NCBI RefSeq assembly: GCF_001665625.1
Contig: NZ_LZSY01000087.1
Location: 1-64,000, forward strand
DNA length: 64,000 nucleotides
Direction: 5' to 3'
Source of the DNA: Mycolicibacterium peregrinum
GTDB lineage: Bacteria; Actinomycetota; Actinomycetes; Mycobacteriales; Mycobacteriaceae
Part shown: positions 16,033-25,298 of the stretch, one piece after another
How positions within the stretch are numbered: position 1 is the first letter of the stretch
Layout of the letters: the number at the start of each line of letters is the position of its first letter
Translations under genes and position numbers: made by a program
The notes under the pieces: model-generated
The model's database searches: none
What the model saw: only the letters and a program-made list of their open reading frames with translations
What the model was told of the DNA's origin: nothing

Positions 16033-18195
16033 CTATTTCAGCAGCGGGTCGCGGGGCAGGCCGAGGATGCGTTCGGCGATGGTGTTGCGGGTGATCTCCG
16101 ATGTGCCACCGGCGATCGTCATCGCTCGGTTGCCGAGGTAGGCCCGGGTCAGCTTCGTTGTCTGTCCGGTCACCCCGGCCGTCCCGACCAGGTCCATACC
16201 GAGTTCAGTCAGATGCTGTGAGTGCTCGGCTACCAGCAGCTTGGTGACGTTGCCCTCCGGTCCTGGCTCGGTGCCTGCGATGGCCCGGCTGACCCGGCGC
16301 AGGTTCAGCAACCGGAGCGTGTGGCCGACGGCAATCACTTCGCCGGCGCGGCGCACGTACCGCGCGCCGTCGGGGTCGGCGTCGATCAGGGCGACCAGCT
16401 CGTCGGCGTCGAATCCGGTCGGGGCCGCGGACCCGCCGCCGATCGAGATGCGCTCATTGCCCAGGGTGGCCCGCGCGACCAGCCAGCCCTTGTTCACGTC
16501 GCCGACCACGTCGGCGTCCGGAACGAACACGTCATCGAAGAACACCTCGTTGAAGTGTGCGTCACCGGTCAGGCCACGCAACGGATTCACCGTCACTCCA
16601 GGTGATTTCATGTCGATCGCCATCATCGTGACGCCGGCGTGCTTGGGTGCGTCGGGGTCGGTGCGCACGGTGGCCAGGCCCCACTGGCAGTGCTGAGCCA
16701 GGCTGGTCCACACCTTCTGACCCGTTACCCGCCAGCCGCCGTCGACCTTCTTGGCGGCGGTCCGCACGGCGGCCGCGTCCGAACCCGCTCCCGGCTCGGA
16801 GAACAGCTGGCACCACATCACCTGACCGCGCAGCACGGGTTCCACCCAGCGCTCGCGCTGATCGTCGGTACCGGCTTGGGCGATGGTCAGAGTCACCCAG
16901 CCGGTGATGCCCATGTCTGCGCGCTCGATGTCGGTGAATTCTTCCTCGATCACCAACTGTTCCAACACATCTGCGGCGCGCCCGTAGGGCTTGGGCCAGT
17001 GCGGCACCAGGTAGCCGGAATCCACCAGATAGTCGCGGCGCTTGTCCTCGGGCAGCGCCCGCACCGCCGATGCGGCGGCCTGTGCGTCCTGGCGGTACTG
17101 CTCGGCGTCTTCGGGCAGTGTGAACGACGCCCCGTGCGCCTGCCCGCTGCGTTGCCCGTCGACGACGTCGACCAGCGGATCGGCGCCGTCACCGAGCACT
17201 GCGGCCAGGGTCCGGGCCCGGCGCAGGTACAGGTGCGCGTCGTGCTCCCAGGTGAAGGCGATGCCGCCGTGCAGTTGAACGTTGGTCTGGGCGCAGAAGA
17301 TCTGGGCCCGGATGGCGTGGGCGGCGGCCACCGCGGCGGCGAACCGGGCACCGTCGAGAGTGTCGGCGCGGGCGGCGTCCCACACTGCTGCGGTGGTCTG
17401 TTCGGCGTCGACGAGCATGTTGGCCGCGTGGTGTTTGACGGCCTGGAAGGTGCCGATGGTGCGACCGAACTGCTCACGTACCTTGGCGTACTCGACGGCC
17501 ATGTCCAGTGCGGCCCAGGCGACACCGACCGCCTCGGCTGAGCCGAGGATGCGGAACACCGTGCGGGCCCCGCGCGCCGCGCCACGCAGGATCCGGCTCT
17601 CGTCGACGGCCACGGCACGCAGGTCGACCGCGCCGATGCTCCGGGTGGTGTCCAGGGAATCCTGTGCGGTGACGGTGATTCCGTCCGCCATCGCGTCCAG
17701 GATGACGACGTCGTCGCCGGCGGCCAGGACCAGCACCTGCGCGTCGGGGGCGCCCAGCACCGCGCGGGCCTGTCCGCCGAGGAGTCCGTGGGCGTCGATG
17801 CTCACCGAGCCGGCCAGTCCGAGTGCTGCCACCGTCGTTCCCTCGGCGAGGCCCGGGAGGAGTTCGGCGCGAACGGAATCCGGTGCATACCGGTCGATGA
17901 CCACAGCCGCGGACACGGTGGGCAGGAACGGTCCCGGGGACAGTTCGCGTCCGGCGACCTCGGCCACCACGGCCAGCTCGGGCAGACCGAACCCGGAGCC
18001 GCCGTACTCCTCGGAGACGGCCAGTCCGTTCCAGCCGAGTGCGGCGCCCGCCGCCCAGATCTCGGCGGGATAGCTGCCTGCCTTCTCCAGGGTGGCGCGG
18101 GCGGCTGCGCGGCTGTCGAGACGGTTCAGCTGCCCGAGTGCCGCATCGGCGAGATCCAGGTGCTCTTCGGTGATGGCCAGCGCAGACTTAGTCAT
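16033..18195 (-). CDS. fadE6: double-domain acyl-CoA dehydrogenase, FadE6-like
   Basis: A 720-residue protein made of two acyl-CoA dehydrogenase domains in tandem, as in M. tuberculosis FadE6 (Rv0271c, about 730 aa). The first half (about 1-340) includes YAKVREQFGRTIGTFQAVKH and GGIAFTWEHD; the second (about 370-720) has FSEPGAGSDAA and ends with AGGTSEITRN. It oxidises an acyl-CoA at C2-C3 with FAD; the chain type is unknown. One half may be catalytic and the other structural. It is divergent from lipC, with a dyad directly before its ATG. Confidence 0.85.
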   Translation of the reverse strand: MTKSALAITEEHLDLADAALGQLNRLDSRAAARATLEKAGSYPAEIWAAGAALGWNGLAVSEEYGGSGFGLPELAVVAEVAGRELSPGPFLPTVSAAVVIDRYAPDSVRAELLPGLAEGTTVAALGLAGSVSIDAHGLLGGQARAVLGAPDAQVLVLAAGDDVVILDAMADGITVTAQDSLDTTRSIGAVDLRAVAVDESRILRGAARGARTVFRILGSAEAVGVAWAALDMAVEYAKVREQFGRTIGTFQAVKHHAANMLVDAEQTTAAVWDAARADTLDGARFAAAVAAAHAIRAQIFCAQTNVQLHGGIAFTWEHDAHLYLRRARTLAAVLGDGADPLVDVVDGQRSGQAHGASFTLPEDAEQYRQDAQAAASAVRALPEDKRRDYLVDSGYLVPHWPKPYGRAADVLEQLVIEEEFTDIERADMGITGWVTLTIAQAGTDDQRERWVEPVLRGQVMWCQLFSEPGAGSDAAAVRTAAKKVDGGWRVTGQKVWTSLAQHCQWGLATVRTDPDAPKHAGVTMMAIDMKSPGVTVNPLRGLTGDAHFNEVFFDDVFVPDADVVGDVNKGWLVARATLGNERISIGGGSAAPTGFDADELVALIDADPDGARYVRRAGEVIAVGHTLRLLNLRRVSRAIAGTEPGPEGNVTKLLVAEHSQHLTELGMDLVGTAGVTGQTTKLTRAYLGNRAMTIAGGTSEITRNTIAERILGLPRDPLLK

Positions 18196-18196
18196 G

Positions 18197-18211
18197 GTTA
18201 GCGAAGCTAAC
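18197..18211. promoter_or_regulatory. candidate operator at the fadE6 start
   Basis: A perfect dyad GTTAGC-GAA-GCTAAC ends 1 bp before the fadE6 ATG in the 124-bp space between fadE6 and lipC. The position suits a TetR-type repressor. I do not recognise the motif. Confidence 0.4.
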
Positions 18212-18319
18212 GGGGCTGACGCGGTTAAGTCGACGTGATGCAGGTCACAATTCGACGCCGGGTGGACAAGTCGGCGAAGTTGTCGCCTGAGTCAATAGGC
18301 TGCGGGGTACGCTCGCGCA

Positions 18320-19546
18320 ATGACGGCACGACCGGATAACCGGTACCCCGCACCGACGCTCGCTGATCGAGCAAAATGGTTGCTGCATGCCAAGCCTTCC
18401 GACCATATGCTGGCCCTTAGCGTGGCATCAGCTTCGCTGCCGGTCGTGGGCAAGCACCTGGAACCGCTCGGCGCCCTAGCTGCCATGAGCGTGTGGGGAT
18501 TCCGCCATCTGCCCGAGTTCGTCGCCTCCTCGGCGAAGTCATGGTTCGCCCCGGACAACAGCGAGTTGCGGCAGGCGGAGCGGGAGCAGACCAACGCCGT
18601 TGCCCAAGAGGCGCTGCGCGGGGTGGTCTCGCCGGCTGACCTGGCCATCGACTGGCCGGCCCCCGACAGCGTGGCGCCGTTGTGGCACACCTACGAGTAC
18701 CGGCGCGACGTGTACCGAACCTCGGTGCGCTACGGCGACGACCCGACCCAACTGCTCGATGTGTGGCGGTCCAAGGATCTGCCCAGCGCAGCCCCCGCTC
18801 CCGTCCTGTTGTTCGTGCCGGGCGGTGCCTGGGTACACGGTGGCCGGATCCTCCAGGGCTACGCGCTGTTGTCACATCTGGCCCAGCAGGGCTGGGTGTG
18901 TCTGTCGATCGATTACCGGGTGGCCCCGCATCATCGCTGGCCGCGCCACATCACCGACGTCAAGGCCGCCATCGCCTGGGCGCGGGCCAATGTCGACAAG
19001 TTCGGCGGCGACCGCAACTTCGTCGCCCTCGCGGGCTGCTCGGCCGGTGGTCATCTGGCCGCGCTGGCCGGGCTCACCCCGAACGACCCCGAGCTCCAGG
19101 GAGACCTGCCGGAGGGCGCCGACACCTCGGTCGATGCCGTAGTGGGCATATACGGGCGCTACGACTGGGAGGACCGCTCCACCGAGGAGCGGGTCCGGTT
19201 CGTCGATTTCCTGGAACGGATCGTGGTGGGCCGCAAGCTCGATCGGTATCCGGAGATCTTCCGGAAGGCCTCACCGATCGCGCAAATCCATCCCGATGCA
19301 CCGCCGTTCCTGGTTATCCACGGCACCGGCGACAGTGTCATCCCGGTCGCGCAGGCACGCAGTTTCGTCGACAAGCTCAGGTCGGTGTCGCGGGCCGTGG
19401 TCAGCTACATCGAGTTGCCCGGCGCCGGACATGCCTTCGACATGACGGACGGGGCCAGAACCGGGACGATGGCTACGGCAATCGGCTTGTTCCTCAACCA
19501 GATTCACCGAAACCGGGCGATGGACGAGGCTAAAGCGGTCATATAG
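18320..19546 (+). CDS. lipC: esterase/lipase, LipC-like
   Basis: A 408-residue alpha/beta hydrolase resembling M. tuberculosis LipC (Rv0220, about 400 aa). The oxyanion segment is PGGAW rather than HGGG, as in this Lip subgroup; the nucleophile elbow GCSAGG is near residue 240, HGTGDSVIP holds the acid and GAGHAF the His. The next gene 27 bp downstream is a WS/DGAT, as in Rv0220-Rv0221, suggesting a lipid-ester operon. A TACGCT (18308-18313) lies 6 nt before the ATG, so the mRNA may be leaderless. Confidence 0.85.
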   Translation: MTARPDNRYPAPTLADRAKWLLHAKPSDHMLALSVASASLPVVGKHLEPLGALAAMSVWGFRHLPEFVASSAKSWFAPDNSELRQAEREQTNAVAQEALRGVVSPADLAIDWPAPDSVAPLWHTYEYRRDVYRTSVRYGDDPTQLLDVWRSKDLPSAAPAPVLLFVPGGAWVHGGRILQGYALLSHLAQQGWVCLSIDYRVAPHHRWPRHITDVKAAIAWARANVDKFGGDRNFVALAGCSAGGHLAALAGLTPNDPELQGDLPEGADTSVDAVVGIYGRYDWEDRSTEERVRFVDFLERIVVGRKLDRYPEIFRKASPIAQIHPDAPPFLVIHGTGDSVIPVAQARSFVDKLRSVSRAVVSYIELPGAGHAFDMTDGARTGTMATAIGLFLNQIHRNRAMDEAKAVI

Positions 19547-19573
19547 ACGTTTCCACACCTGGGGAGGGACACC

Positions 19574-20992
19574 GTGAAGCGGTTGAGTGGGTGGGACGCG
19601 TTCCTGCTGTATACAGAGACGCCCAACGTGCACATGCACACGTTGAAGATCGCGGTCATCGCGCTCGAAGACATGGGTGAGCGGACTTTCGGAATTGACG
19701 AGTTCCGGGAGGTGATCCGCGGACGGCTGCACAAGCTGGACCCCTTCCGTTACCAGCTCGTGGACATCCCGTTCAAGTTCCACCACCCGATGTGGCGGGA
19801 GAACTGCGACGTCGACCTGGAGTACCACGTCCGGCCATGGCGGGTACGTGCCCCGGGCGGGCGCCGTGAACTCGACGAGGCCATCGGTGAGATCGGCAGT
19901 ACCCCGCTGGACCGTAGCCGGCCGTTGTGGGAGATGTACTTCGTCGAAGGCTTGGCAAACGGGCGCATCGCCGTGGTCGGCAAGATCCACCACGCCCTGG
20001 CCGACGGGGTGGCCTCGGCCAATCTCCTGGCCCGCGGGATGGATCTACGCGACGGCCCGGACCGCGACGACGACTCCTATGCCACCGATCCTGCGCCCAG
20101 CAAGTCCGAACTGGTGCGCTCCGCGTTCGCCGATCACATGCGTCAGCTCGGCCGGTTGCCCGGGACCATGCGATACACGGCCAAGGGGTTCGGGCGGGTT
20201 CGACGCAGCAGCCGCAAGCTGTCGCCCGAGTTGACCCGGCCGTTCACCCCGCCGCCCAGCTTCATGAACCACATCCTCGACGAGAAGCGCCTGTTCGCCA
20301 CGGCCACACTGGCATTGGCTGACGTCAAGGAAACGAGCAAGAAACTCGGGGTGACGATCAACGACCTGGTGTTGGCCATGTCGTCGGGGGCACTGCGCAC
20401 GTTGTCGCTCAAATACGACGGCAAGGCCGACCATCCGCTGCTGGCCTCGGTGCCGATGAGCTTCGACTTCTCGCCGGACCGCATCTCGGGTAACCGCTTC
20501 AGCGGTGTGTTGGTGGCGTTGCCGGTAGATATCGCCGACACCGCCGAGCGGGTGCAGCGCGCGCACGATGCAGCCGCGCTGGCGAAGGAAAGTCATCAAC
20601 TGATCGGTCCGGAACTGATCGCGCGCTGGGCCGCCTACATGCCGCCGGCGCCGGTCGAGGCAGCGTTCAAATGGCTGTCACATCAAGACGGTCAGAACAA
20701 GGTGCTCAACCTCAACATCTCGAACGTGCCGGGACCGCGGGAACGCGGCAAGGTCGGCGGGGCCACCGTCACCGAGATCTACTCGGTCGGGCCGATCACG
20801 ACGGGCAGCGGGCTGAACATCACGGTGTGGAGCTACGTCGATCAGCTCAACATCTCGGTGCTCTCCGACGATGCCACGGTCGACGATCCGCACGAGGTCA
20901 CCGAGGGCATGGTCGACGAGTTCCGCGAAATTCGCAGGGTCGCAGGACTTTCGGACAAGTTGACCGTGGTCGAGTCGGCGATGCCGCAGTGA
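19574..20992 (+). CDS. WS/DGAT acyltransferase (triacylglycerol/wax ester synthase)
   Basis: A 472-residue acyltransferase of the bifunctional wax ester synthase/diacylglycerol acyltransferase family, resembling Rv0221. The catalytic motif HHALADG (HHxxxDG) is at about 139-145, and PLDRSRPLWE precedes it. NNISNVPG-like NISNVPGP lies near 380. It moves acyl groups from acyl-CoA to diacylglycerol or alcohols. It starts at GTG 19574 after GGGGAGGG. It is co-directional with lipC. Confidence 0.9.
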   Translation: MKRLSGWDAFLLYTETPNVHMHTLKIAVIALEDMGERTFGIDEFREVIRGRLHKLDPFRYQLVDIPFKFHHPMWRENCDVDLEYHVRPWRVRAPGGRRELDEAIGEIGSTPLDRSRPLWEMYFVEGLANGRIAVVGKIHHALADGVASANLLARGMDLRDGPDRDDDSYATDPAPSKSELVRSAFADHMRQLGRLPGTMRYTAKGFGRVRRSSRKLSPELTRPFTPPPSFMNHILDEKRLFATATLALADVKETSKKLGVTINDLVLAMSSGALRTLSLKYDGKADHPLLASVPMSFDFSPDRISGNRFSGVLVALPVDIADTAERVQRAHDAAALAKESHQLIGPELIARWAAYMPPAPVEAAFKWLSHQDGQNKVLNLNISNVPGPRERGKVGGATVTEIYSVGPITTGSGLNITVWSYVDQLNISVLSDDATVDDPHEVTEGMVDEFREIRRVAGLSDKLTVVESAMPQ

Positions 20993-20998
20993 CTTCTG

Positions 20999-21064
20999 CA
21001 CCGCGAGCGTGCGTGTTTGTCTGCCTACTCGCCGTGCAACAGTGACAGTTGCCGCACGCTCGCG
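20999..21064. repeat. dispersed palindromic repeat, copy 1
   Basis: Inverted arms CGCGAGCGTGCG (21002-21013) and CGCACGCTCGCG (21053-21064) pair perfectly over a 39-nt loop. The left arm and its continuation (TGTTTGTC) recur in reverse orientation at 26712-26733. It lies 7 bp after the WS/DGAT stop and may act as a terminator. Confidence 0.7.
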
Positions 21065-21120
21065 TAGTCGCACATCAACCGGGTTTCCGGATGAACCGGC
21101 CAAACGGAAGGATGTGGCCA

Positions 21121-21876
21121 ATGGACAGCCCAGACTCGGAGACTGGTGATCTCGCCGAACTGCAGGAGGAGCTCAGGCTTCGACTGATCGCCGGGTTCTG
21201 GGACTACGACGACTTGCTCGAATGGGCATCCGATTCCGAAGTGCTGCAGCCTGACGACGCGGCGCTCCTGGTGGGATCGATGTGGGATGAGCGGGTGGCC
21301 GAGCAGGCCGCCTGGCTCGACACCGGTGATTACGGTCGGTTGAAGGACACGTTCACCCAGCTGGAATCGGAGGGCATCCTCGGTCGGATGTGCTTCTCCT
21401 GTTGCATGACCTGTGGCACCAGCGAGATCGACGACGAGCGCACCCTCAATCCGAATCCGCCGGACTGGTATCGCTACCGCGAGTGGGCCTACACCTTTTT
21501 CCACGAGCAGGATGCACTGCGGCTAGGTGAATACCCGCCGAAATTGGCATTGGGATACAGCTCTTTTCGTGCGCATCCCGACTTGCCGGAGGCATTGGTC
21601 CAGGCCTCCTACGACGGGGACGAAGCGGCGGCCGAGGAGGTGAAGGACCGTACCGACACGATGGTGGGGCAGCGAATCGTCGCAGTGGTCGAGAGTTTTG
21701 GTCTGACTACGTACTGGTCTGGGTCACGCCACCAGCGAATTGAGATCGGGATCAATGAGTGGCGCAAGCCGCTGCCGTCCCGCGGCCCGGCATCGGTGCA
21801 GGGGGAAAGCCGGACGTGGCCGGGTCCGATGCGCTGGCTGGGGAGTCTGCTGAAACCACTCGGCGGTAACGCCTAG
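21121..21876 (+). CDS. DUF6891-like protein
   Basis: A 251-residue soluble protein of unknown function. It has an acidic helical N-terminus and the stretch FTQLESEGILGRMCFSCC followed by MTCGTSEIDDE, giving four closely spaced Cys that could bind metal. This arrangement resembles the DUF6891 family. I chose the ATG at 21121 because GGAAGG lies 9 nt upstream; ATGs at 21091 and 21112 are worse placed. It is convergent with an SMI1/KNR4-like gene, both seemingly recent additions between lipid and redox genes. Confidence 0.65.
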   Translation: MDSPDSETGDLAELQEELRLRLIAGFWDYDDLLEWASDSEVLQPDDAALLVGSMWDERVAEQAAWLDTGDYGRLKDTFTQLESEGILGRMCFSCCMTCGTSEIDDERTLNPNPPDWYRYREWAYTFFHEQDALRLGEYPPKLALGYSSFRAHPDLPEALVQASYDGDEAAAEEVKDRTDTMVGQRIVAVVESFGLTTYWSGSRHQRIEIGINEWRKPLPSRGPASVQGESRTWPGPMRWLGSLLKPLGGNA

Positions 21877-21914
21877 CGGCGGGGCGTCGCAATGGATGTT
21901 GCGGCTTGGCCGCG

Positions 21915-22409
21915 CTACTCGTCGTCTGGAACGAGTTGGGCGAGGTAGCCATCGAAGGACTCGGCAACAAAGGATTCGATGTTCGGCTCAAATTCCTCGG
22001 TATCGACCACGACGATCGCGGGGTGCACCCGCAAGCCGGACGAATCGACCGGCGAACGCCGATAGTCGAGACAGAGGTCCCAATGCCCGTCGCCGTCAAA
22101 GGGAATCAACCACTCGGCGTCGGCGGGTCGCGGCGGGCCCCACTCCGGGTCATGCCACCAGGCGTCCTTTTCGATGCGCGGCCATTTCGGGCCGATGCCC
22201 CGGATGGAGTAGTGGACGGTGTTGTAATTGCGCCCAGGCGGAAAACGGAGCTGAAGAACCCCGCCGTTCCTTGCACGCAGCAGGGCGACCAACGCCTCAG
22301 GTAATCGCACACCGAGTTGACTTTCGGTGGCATCGAGCAGCTCGTCCGTCAGTGGGAGTTGATCGGACCCCGGCTCAGCCAGGTCCCTCCACACGTGCGC
22401 CGGGTGCAT
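21915..22409 (-). CDS. SMI1/KNR4 (SUKH)-like protein
   Basis: A 164-residue acidic protein with the SUKH pattern: PLTDELLDATESQLGVRLPEALVALLRARNGG near the N-terminus, then aromatic-rich beta strands and LIPFDGDGHWDLCLDY. SUKH proteins often serve as immunity proteins to nuclease toxins, but many stand alone. No toxin gene adjoins here. The start is uncertain: the ATG at 22409 gives a normal SUKH N-terminus, and ATG 22427 is possible. Confidence 0.7.
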   Translation of the reverse strand: MHPAHVWRDLAEPGSDQLPLTDELLDATESQLGVRLPEALVALLRARNGGVLQLRFPPGRNYNTVHYSIRGIGPKWPRIEKDAWWHDPEWGPPRPADAEWLIPFDGDGHWDLCLDYRRSPVDSSGLRVHPAIVVVDTEEFEPNIESFVAESFDGYLAQLVPDDE

Positions 22410-22537
22410 GCCGCCCAAGCTACACATCGCGCACTTTGCGTTATGACCGGCGTCGGCGAGATCCACACGCACTCACCAAAAGACGCGCCCCCATCCTCGA
22501 TTGGCCGTTTCAGCGCGTCTGTTCGCCGGTTGAGGAG

Positions 22538-22558
22538 TAGGGTTTCTACAAACGAAAC
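22538..22558 (+). promoter_or_regulatory. promoter and dyad before the ferredoxin-GMC operon
   Basis: A -10-like TAGGGT (22538-22543) is followed by the dyad GTTTC-N7-GAAAC (22542-22558) in the 5' leader. No convincing -35 was found. The GGAGG site before GTG 22585 is strong. Confidence 0.35.
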
Positions 22559-22584
22559 TTGGATAAACTCCTCTGGAGGCTACC

Positions 22585-22773
22585 GTGCGCGTCGAAGTCG
22601 ACCTGGATCGCTGTGAAGGCAATGCCATCTGCGAGAAGCTCGCGCCGCAGCTGTTTCAACTCGATGAGGACGACTACTCGGTGGTCCAACTGGATCCGGT
22701 GCCGGCCGGGCTGGAAGAAGTCGCCGCTAAAGCGATCGAGGAATGCCCACGGGCGGCCCTGCGCCGCGGCTAG
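22585..22773 (+). CDS. [3Fe-4S] ferredoxin
   Basis: A 62-residue ferredoxin. Three Cys (10, 16 and 54-Pro) in C-x5-C...CP spacing indicate one [3Fe-4S] cluster, the kind that serves cytochrome P450s in actinobacteria. Residue 13, often His, is Asn here. It starts at GTG 22585 after GGAGG. No P450 gene adjoins; instead a GMC oxidoreductase starts 10 bp downstream in the same operon. Confidence 0.88.
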   Translation: MRVEVDLDRCEGNAICEKLAPQLFQLDEDDYSVVQLDPVPAGLEEVAAKAIEECPRAALRRG

Positions 22774-22783
22774 CCTCGCTTGC

Positions 22784-24289
22784 GTGGCAGATAGATTGGT
22801 CGCCGATTACATCGTCGTCGGTGCTGGTTCGGCCGGATCGGTCGTGGCGTCGCGACTGGCGTCGGCAGGTGCCGATGTGGTGCTGATCGAGGCCGGCGGC
22901 ACGGATCGCCGCCCCGATGTTCGCGTACCGACCGGGATTGCCTCGCTCTACCTGACGGCGAACTGGAAACATCAGTGCGCGCCCGATCCGAGTAAGGGCG
23001 ACATCGCCGAACACTTCCCCGGTGGACGGATCATCGGCGGCAGCGGGTCCATCAATGCCATGGTCTACGTGCGCGGTCGCGCCGCCGACTACGACGGCTG
23101 GGCCGCGGCCGGATGCGAAGGTTGGTCGTACGACGAGGTTCTGCCGCATTTCAAGGCCATCGAGAACTGGATCGGCGGCGGTGACGAGTATCGCGGCGAC
23201 GCCGGCCCGATTCCGGTGTCGTGGTGTGGACACCACCACGAGGTCGACGAGGCGTTCATCGCTGCCGCCGCCGAGGCCGGACACGACCGCAACCCAGACC
23301 AGAACGGACGGTCGCAACTGGGAGTATCTCGAACCCAGGTCAACCAGCGTCGAGGCCTGCGGGTCTCCTCGGCGCATGGCTTCCTCCGGTCGCTACCCCG
23401 AGATCGACGGCCCCGGCTGCTGGCCAGAACGACGGTGTCGCGGATCCTCATCGAGAACGGTCGAGCTGTCGGCGTCGAGTGCGGGGGTCGCAAACTGCTT
23501 GCCCGCCAGGACGTTATCTTGAGCGCAGGCGCCATCGGCTCACCGACGCTGCTGTTGCGCTCGGGCATCGGACCGGCAGGCACCGTGCTCGAGCTTCCCG
23601 GCGTCGGCGAGAACTTCCAGGACCACCTGGTCGGCACTCAGTTCTGGGAATCGAAGGTGCCGACGGCAAATACACTCGGGCCGATCAGGGCGCTGAAGGG
23701 TGTCGGCTCACTGCTGCTCGGCGGCACCGGGGTACTCACCATGTCGCCGTTCGAAGCCCAGATCTTCACCGACGATTTCCAAATCGCGGTCAGCCCCATA
23801 CATTACGAGCTCGACGGGAGCACGGGCCGCACGGCCATCGAGCGCGTCGACGGGTTCACCGTCTACACCGTGCTCATGCATCCGCAGACCCGGGGCCGGG
23901 TCGGACTGCACGACGGTAAGGCCAGGATCGAGTTCGAGCGTTTGGGTGATGGAGACGACATCGATCGGCTGCGCAAGGGGATGAGCCATGCCCGTGACGT
24001 CGTCGAGGGTGCCTCGGCCATGAAAGGCATTGCGGGTGCGTACCTGAACACCGGCGATCAGGATCACGCATGGCTGGCCCGCCGGGAGACCAGCATCGGC
24101 CACGCGGTCGGAACGTGCCGCATGGGTACCGATGACGCGTCGGTCGTGGACCCCGAGTTGCGCGTGTACGGCATCGACGGACTCCGCGTCATCGACGCAT
24201 CCGTGATGCCGACACTGACCTCGGGCAACACCAACGCGCCCACCATGATGATCGCGCACCGCGCTGCGGATCTCCTACTCGGAGTGTGA
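22784..24289 (+). CDS. GMC-family FAD oxidoreductase
   Basis: A 501-residue flavoprotein of the glucose-methanol-choline family. The dinucleotide-binding GAGSAGSVVASRL is at about 13-25, GGSGSINAMVYVRG is the first GMC signature and SAGAIGSPTLLLRSGIGP the second. HAVGTCRMG holds the catalytic His and GNTNAPTMMIAHRAADL closes the FAD site. It oxidises an unidentified alcohol. The start is GTG 22784, 10 bp after the ferredoxin stop, which suggests that the ferredoxin may accept its electrons or that both serve a distant P450. Confidence 0.88.
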   Translation: MADRLVADYIVVGAGSAGSVVASRLASAGADVVLIEAGGTDRRPDVRVPTGIASLYLTANWKHQCAPDPSKGDIAEHFPGGRIIGGSGSINAMVYVRGRAADYDGWAAAGCEGWSYDEVLPHFKAIENWIGGGDEYRGDAGPIPVSWCGHHHEVDEAFIAAAAEAGHDRNPDQNGRSQLGVSRTQVNQRRGLRVSSAHGFLRSLPRDRRPRLLARTTVSRILIENGRAVGVECGGRKLLARQDVILSAGAIGSPTLLLRSGIGPAGTVLELPGVGENFQDHLVGTQFWESKVPTANTLGPIRALKGVGSLLLGGTGVLTMSPFEAQIFTDDFQIAVSPIHYELDGSTGRTAIERVDGFTVYTVLMHPQTRGRVGLHDGKARIEFERLGDGDDIDRLRKGMSHARDVVEGASAMKGIAGAYLNTGDQDHAWLARRETSIGHAVGTCRMGTDDASVVDPELRVYGIDGLRVIDASVMPTLTSGNTNAPTMMIAHRAADLLLGV

Positions 24290-24302
24290 CTTTGCTCGCC
24301 GC

Positions 24303-25190
24303 TCACGCCGGGGCGGAGGCGAGGAGAAATTCTGCCAGCTTGGCGCTGGCGGGGCCGAGCCGTGACTGTTCGGCTGAGGCGAGGTAGATGTCCCACATGA
24401 TCGCCGGTCGTATCTCGATGGCGCGCAGGTCCGGATAGTGCGCGGCCTCACTGGCGGGCATCACGATGGTGCCGAGGCCGTGTCGGACCAGACGGCCGGC
24501 AATCGAGTATTCGAGAGCCACCTCGTGAGACACCCGGGCGTCGACGCCGGCAGCCGCGAAAGCGGTGTCGACGAGACGTCTGAGGCCGAATTCGCGCGGA
24601 AACCCGATCAGATCCTCGTCGCAGAGTTCAGCGACCTCGACGTCATTGCGGTCTGCGAACGGATGATCCCTGCGGCAGACGAACACCATCGGTTCTCGGC
24701 ACAGCAACTGCATCTGAACGCGCGCGGGGAACCGGTCCGGTGCCGATACCAGAGCCAGGTCGAGTGAGCCGTCGGTGATCGCCGAAAGATAGGCCATGGA
24801 ACCAATTTGGCTCTGCCGCAACCTGATGCGGACAAGCGGATACTCGCGGTGGAAGTCGCCGAGTATCTCAGGTACGTCGAGCGTGCCGAACGAGATCAGC
24901 GACCCGAGGTCGACCGTTCCGGTCAGCTCTCCGTGGTACGCGCTCACCGCGTCCTTTGCCAGTCGCGCGGACTGGACCACTCGGCGGGCATGCTCACGGA
25001 ACAGCTCTCCCGCAGGTGTGATCCTGATCTGGTGTTTGGAGCGGTCGAACAGATCCACTCCGAGTTCCTTCTCCAGTTTCGCCACTGCCGTGGACAGGGC
25101 CGACTGGACAACGTGTGTCTGGTTCGCGGCCCGGGAGAAACTCATCTCACTCGCGACCGCGATGAAGTACTCAAGCTGGCGAAGTTCCAT
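24303..25190 (-). CDS. LysR-family regulator
   Basis: A 295-residue LysR-type regulator. The N-terminal helix-turn-helix includes LEYFIAVASEMSFSRAANQTHVVQSALS, followed by a linker helix and a two-lobed ligand-binding domain with GTVDLGSLISFG at its start. It is divergent from a cupin and an oxidoreductase gene and most likely activates them. A 25-bp dyad lies between. Confidence 0.9.
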   Translation of the reverse strand: MELRQLEYFIAVASEMSFSRAANQTHVVQSALSTAVAKLEKELGVDLFDRSKHQIRITPAGELFREHARRVVQSARLAKDAVSAYHGELTGTVDLGSLISFGTLDVPEILGDFHREYPLVRIRLRQSQIGSMAYLSAITDGSLDLALVSAPDRFPARVQMQLLCREPMVFVCRRDHPFADRNDVEVAELCDEDLIGFPREFGLRRLVDTAFAAAGVDARVSHEVALEYSIAGRLVRHGLGTIVMPASEAAHYPDLRAIEIRPAIMWDIYLASAEQSRLGPASAKLAEFLLASAPA

Positions 25191-25222
25191 GACCTCGAGT
25201 ATCTCGTTTCGCGATAGAGATG

Positions 25223-25247
25223 ATCAATATTGTTCGTTGGACTTGAT
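25223..25247. promoter_or_regulatory. candidate LysR box
   Basis: ATCAA-N15-TTGAT in the 108-bp divergent space between lysR and the cupin gene contains T-N11-A type half sites. The location fits binding by the LysR protein. Confidence 0.5.
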
Positions 25248-25298
25248 GGATTGGCATTGGTCTGATGGAAGGGCAAGATTCGAACGAAGGAAGTGAAC

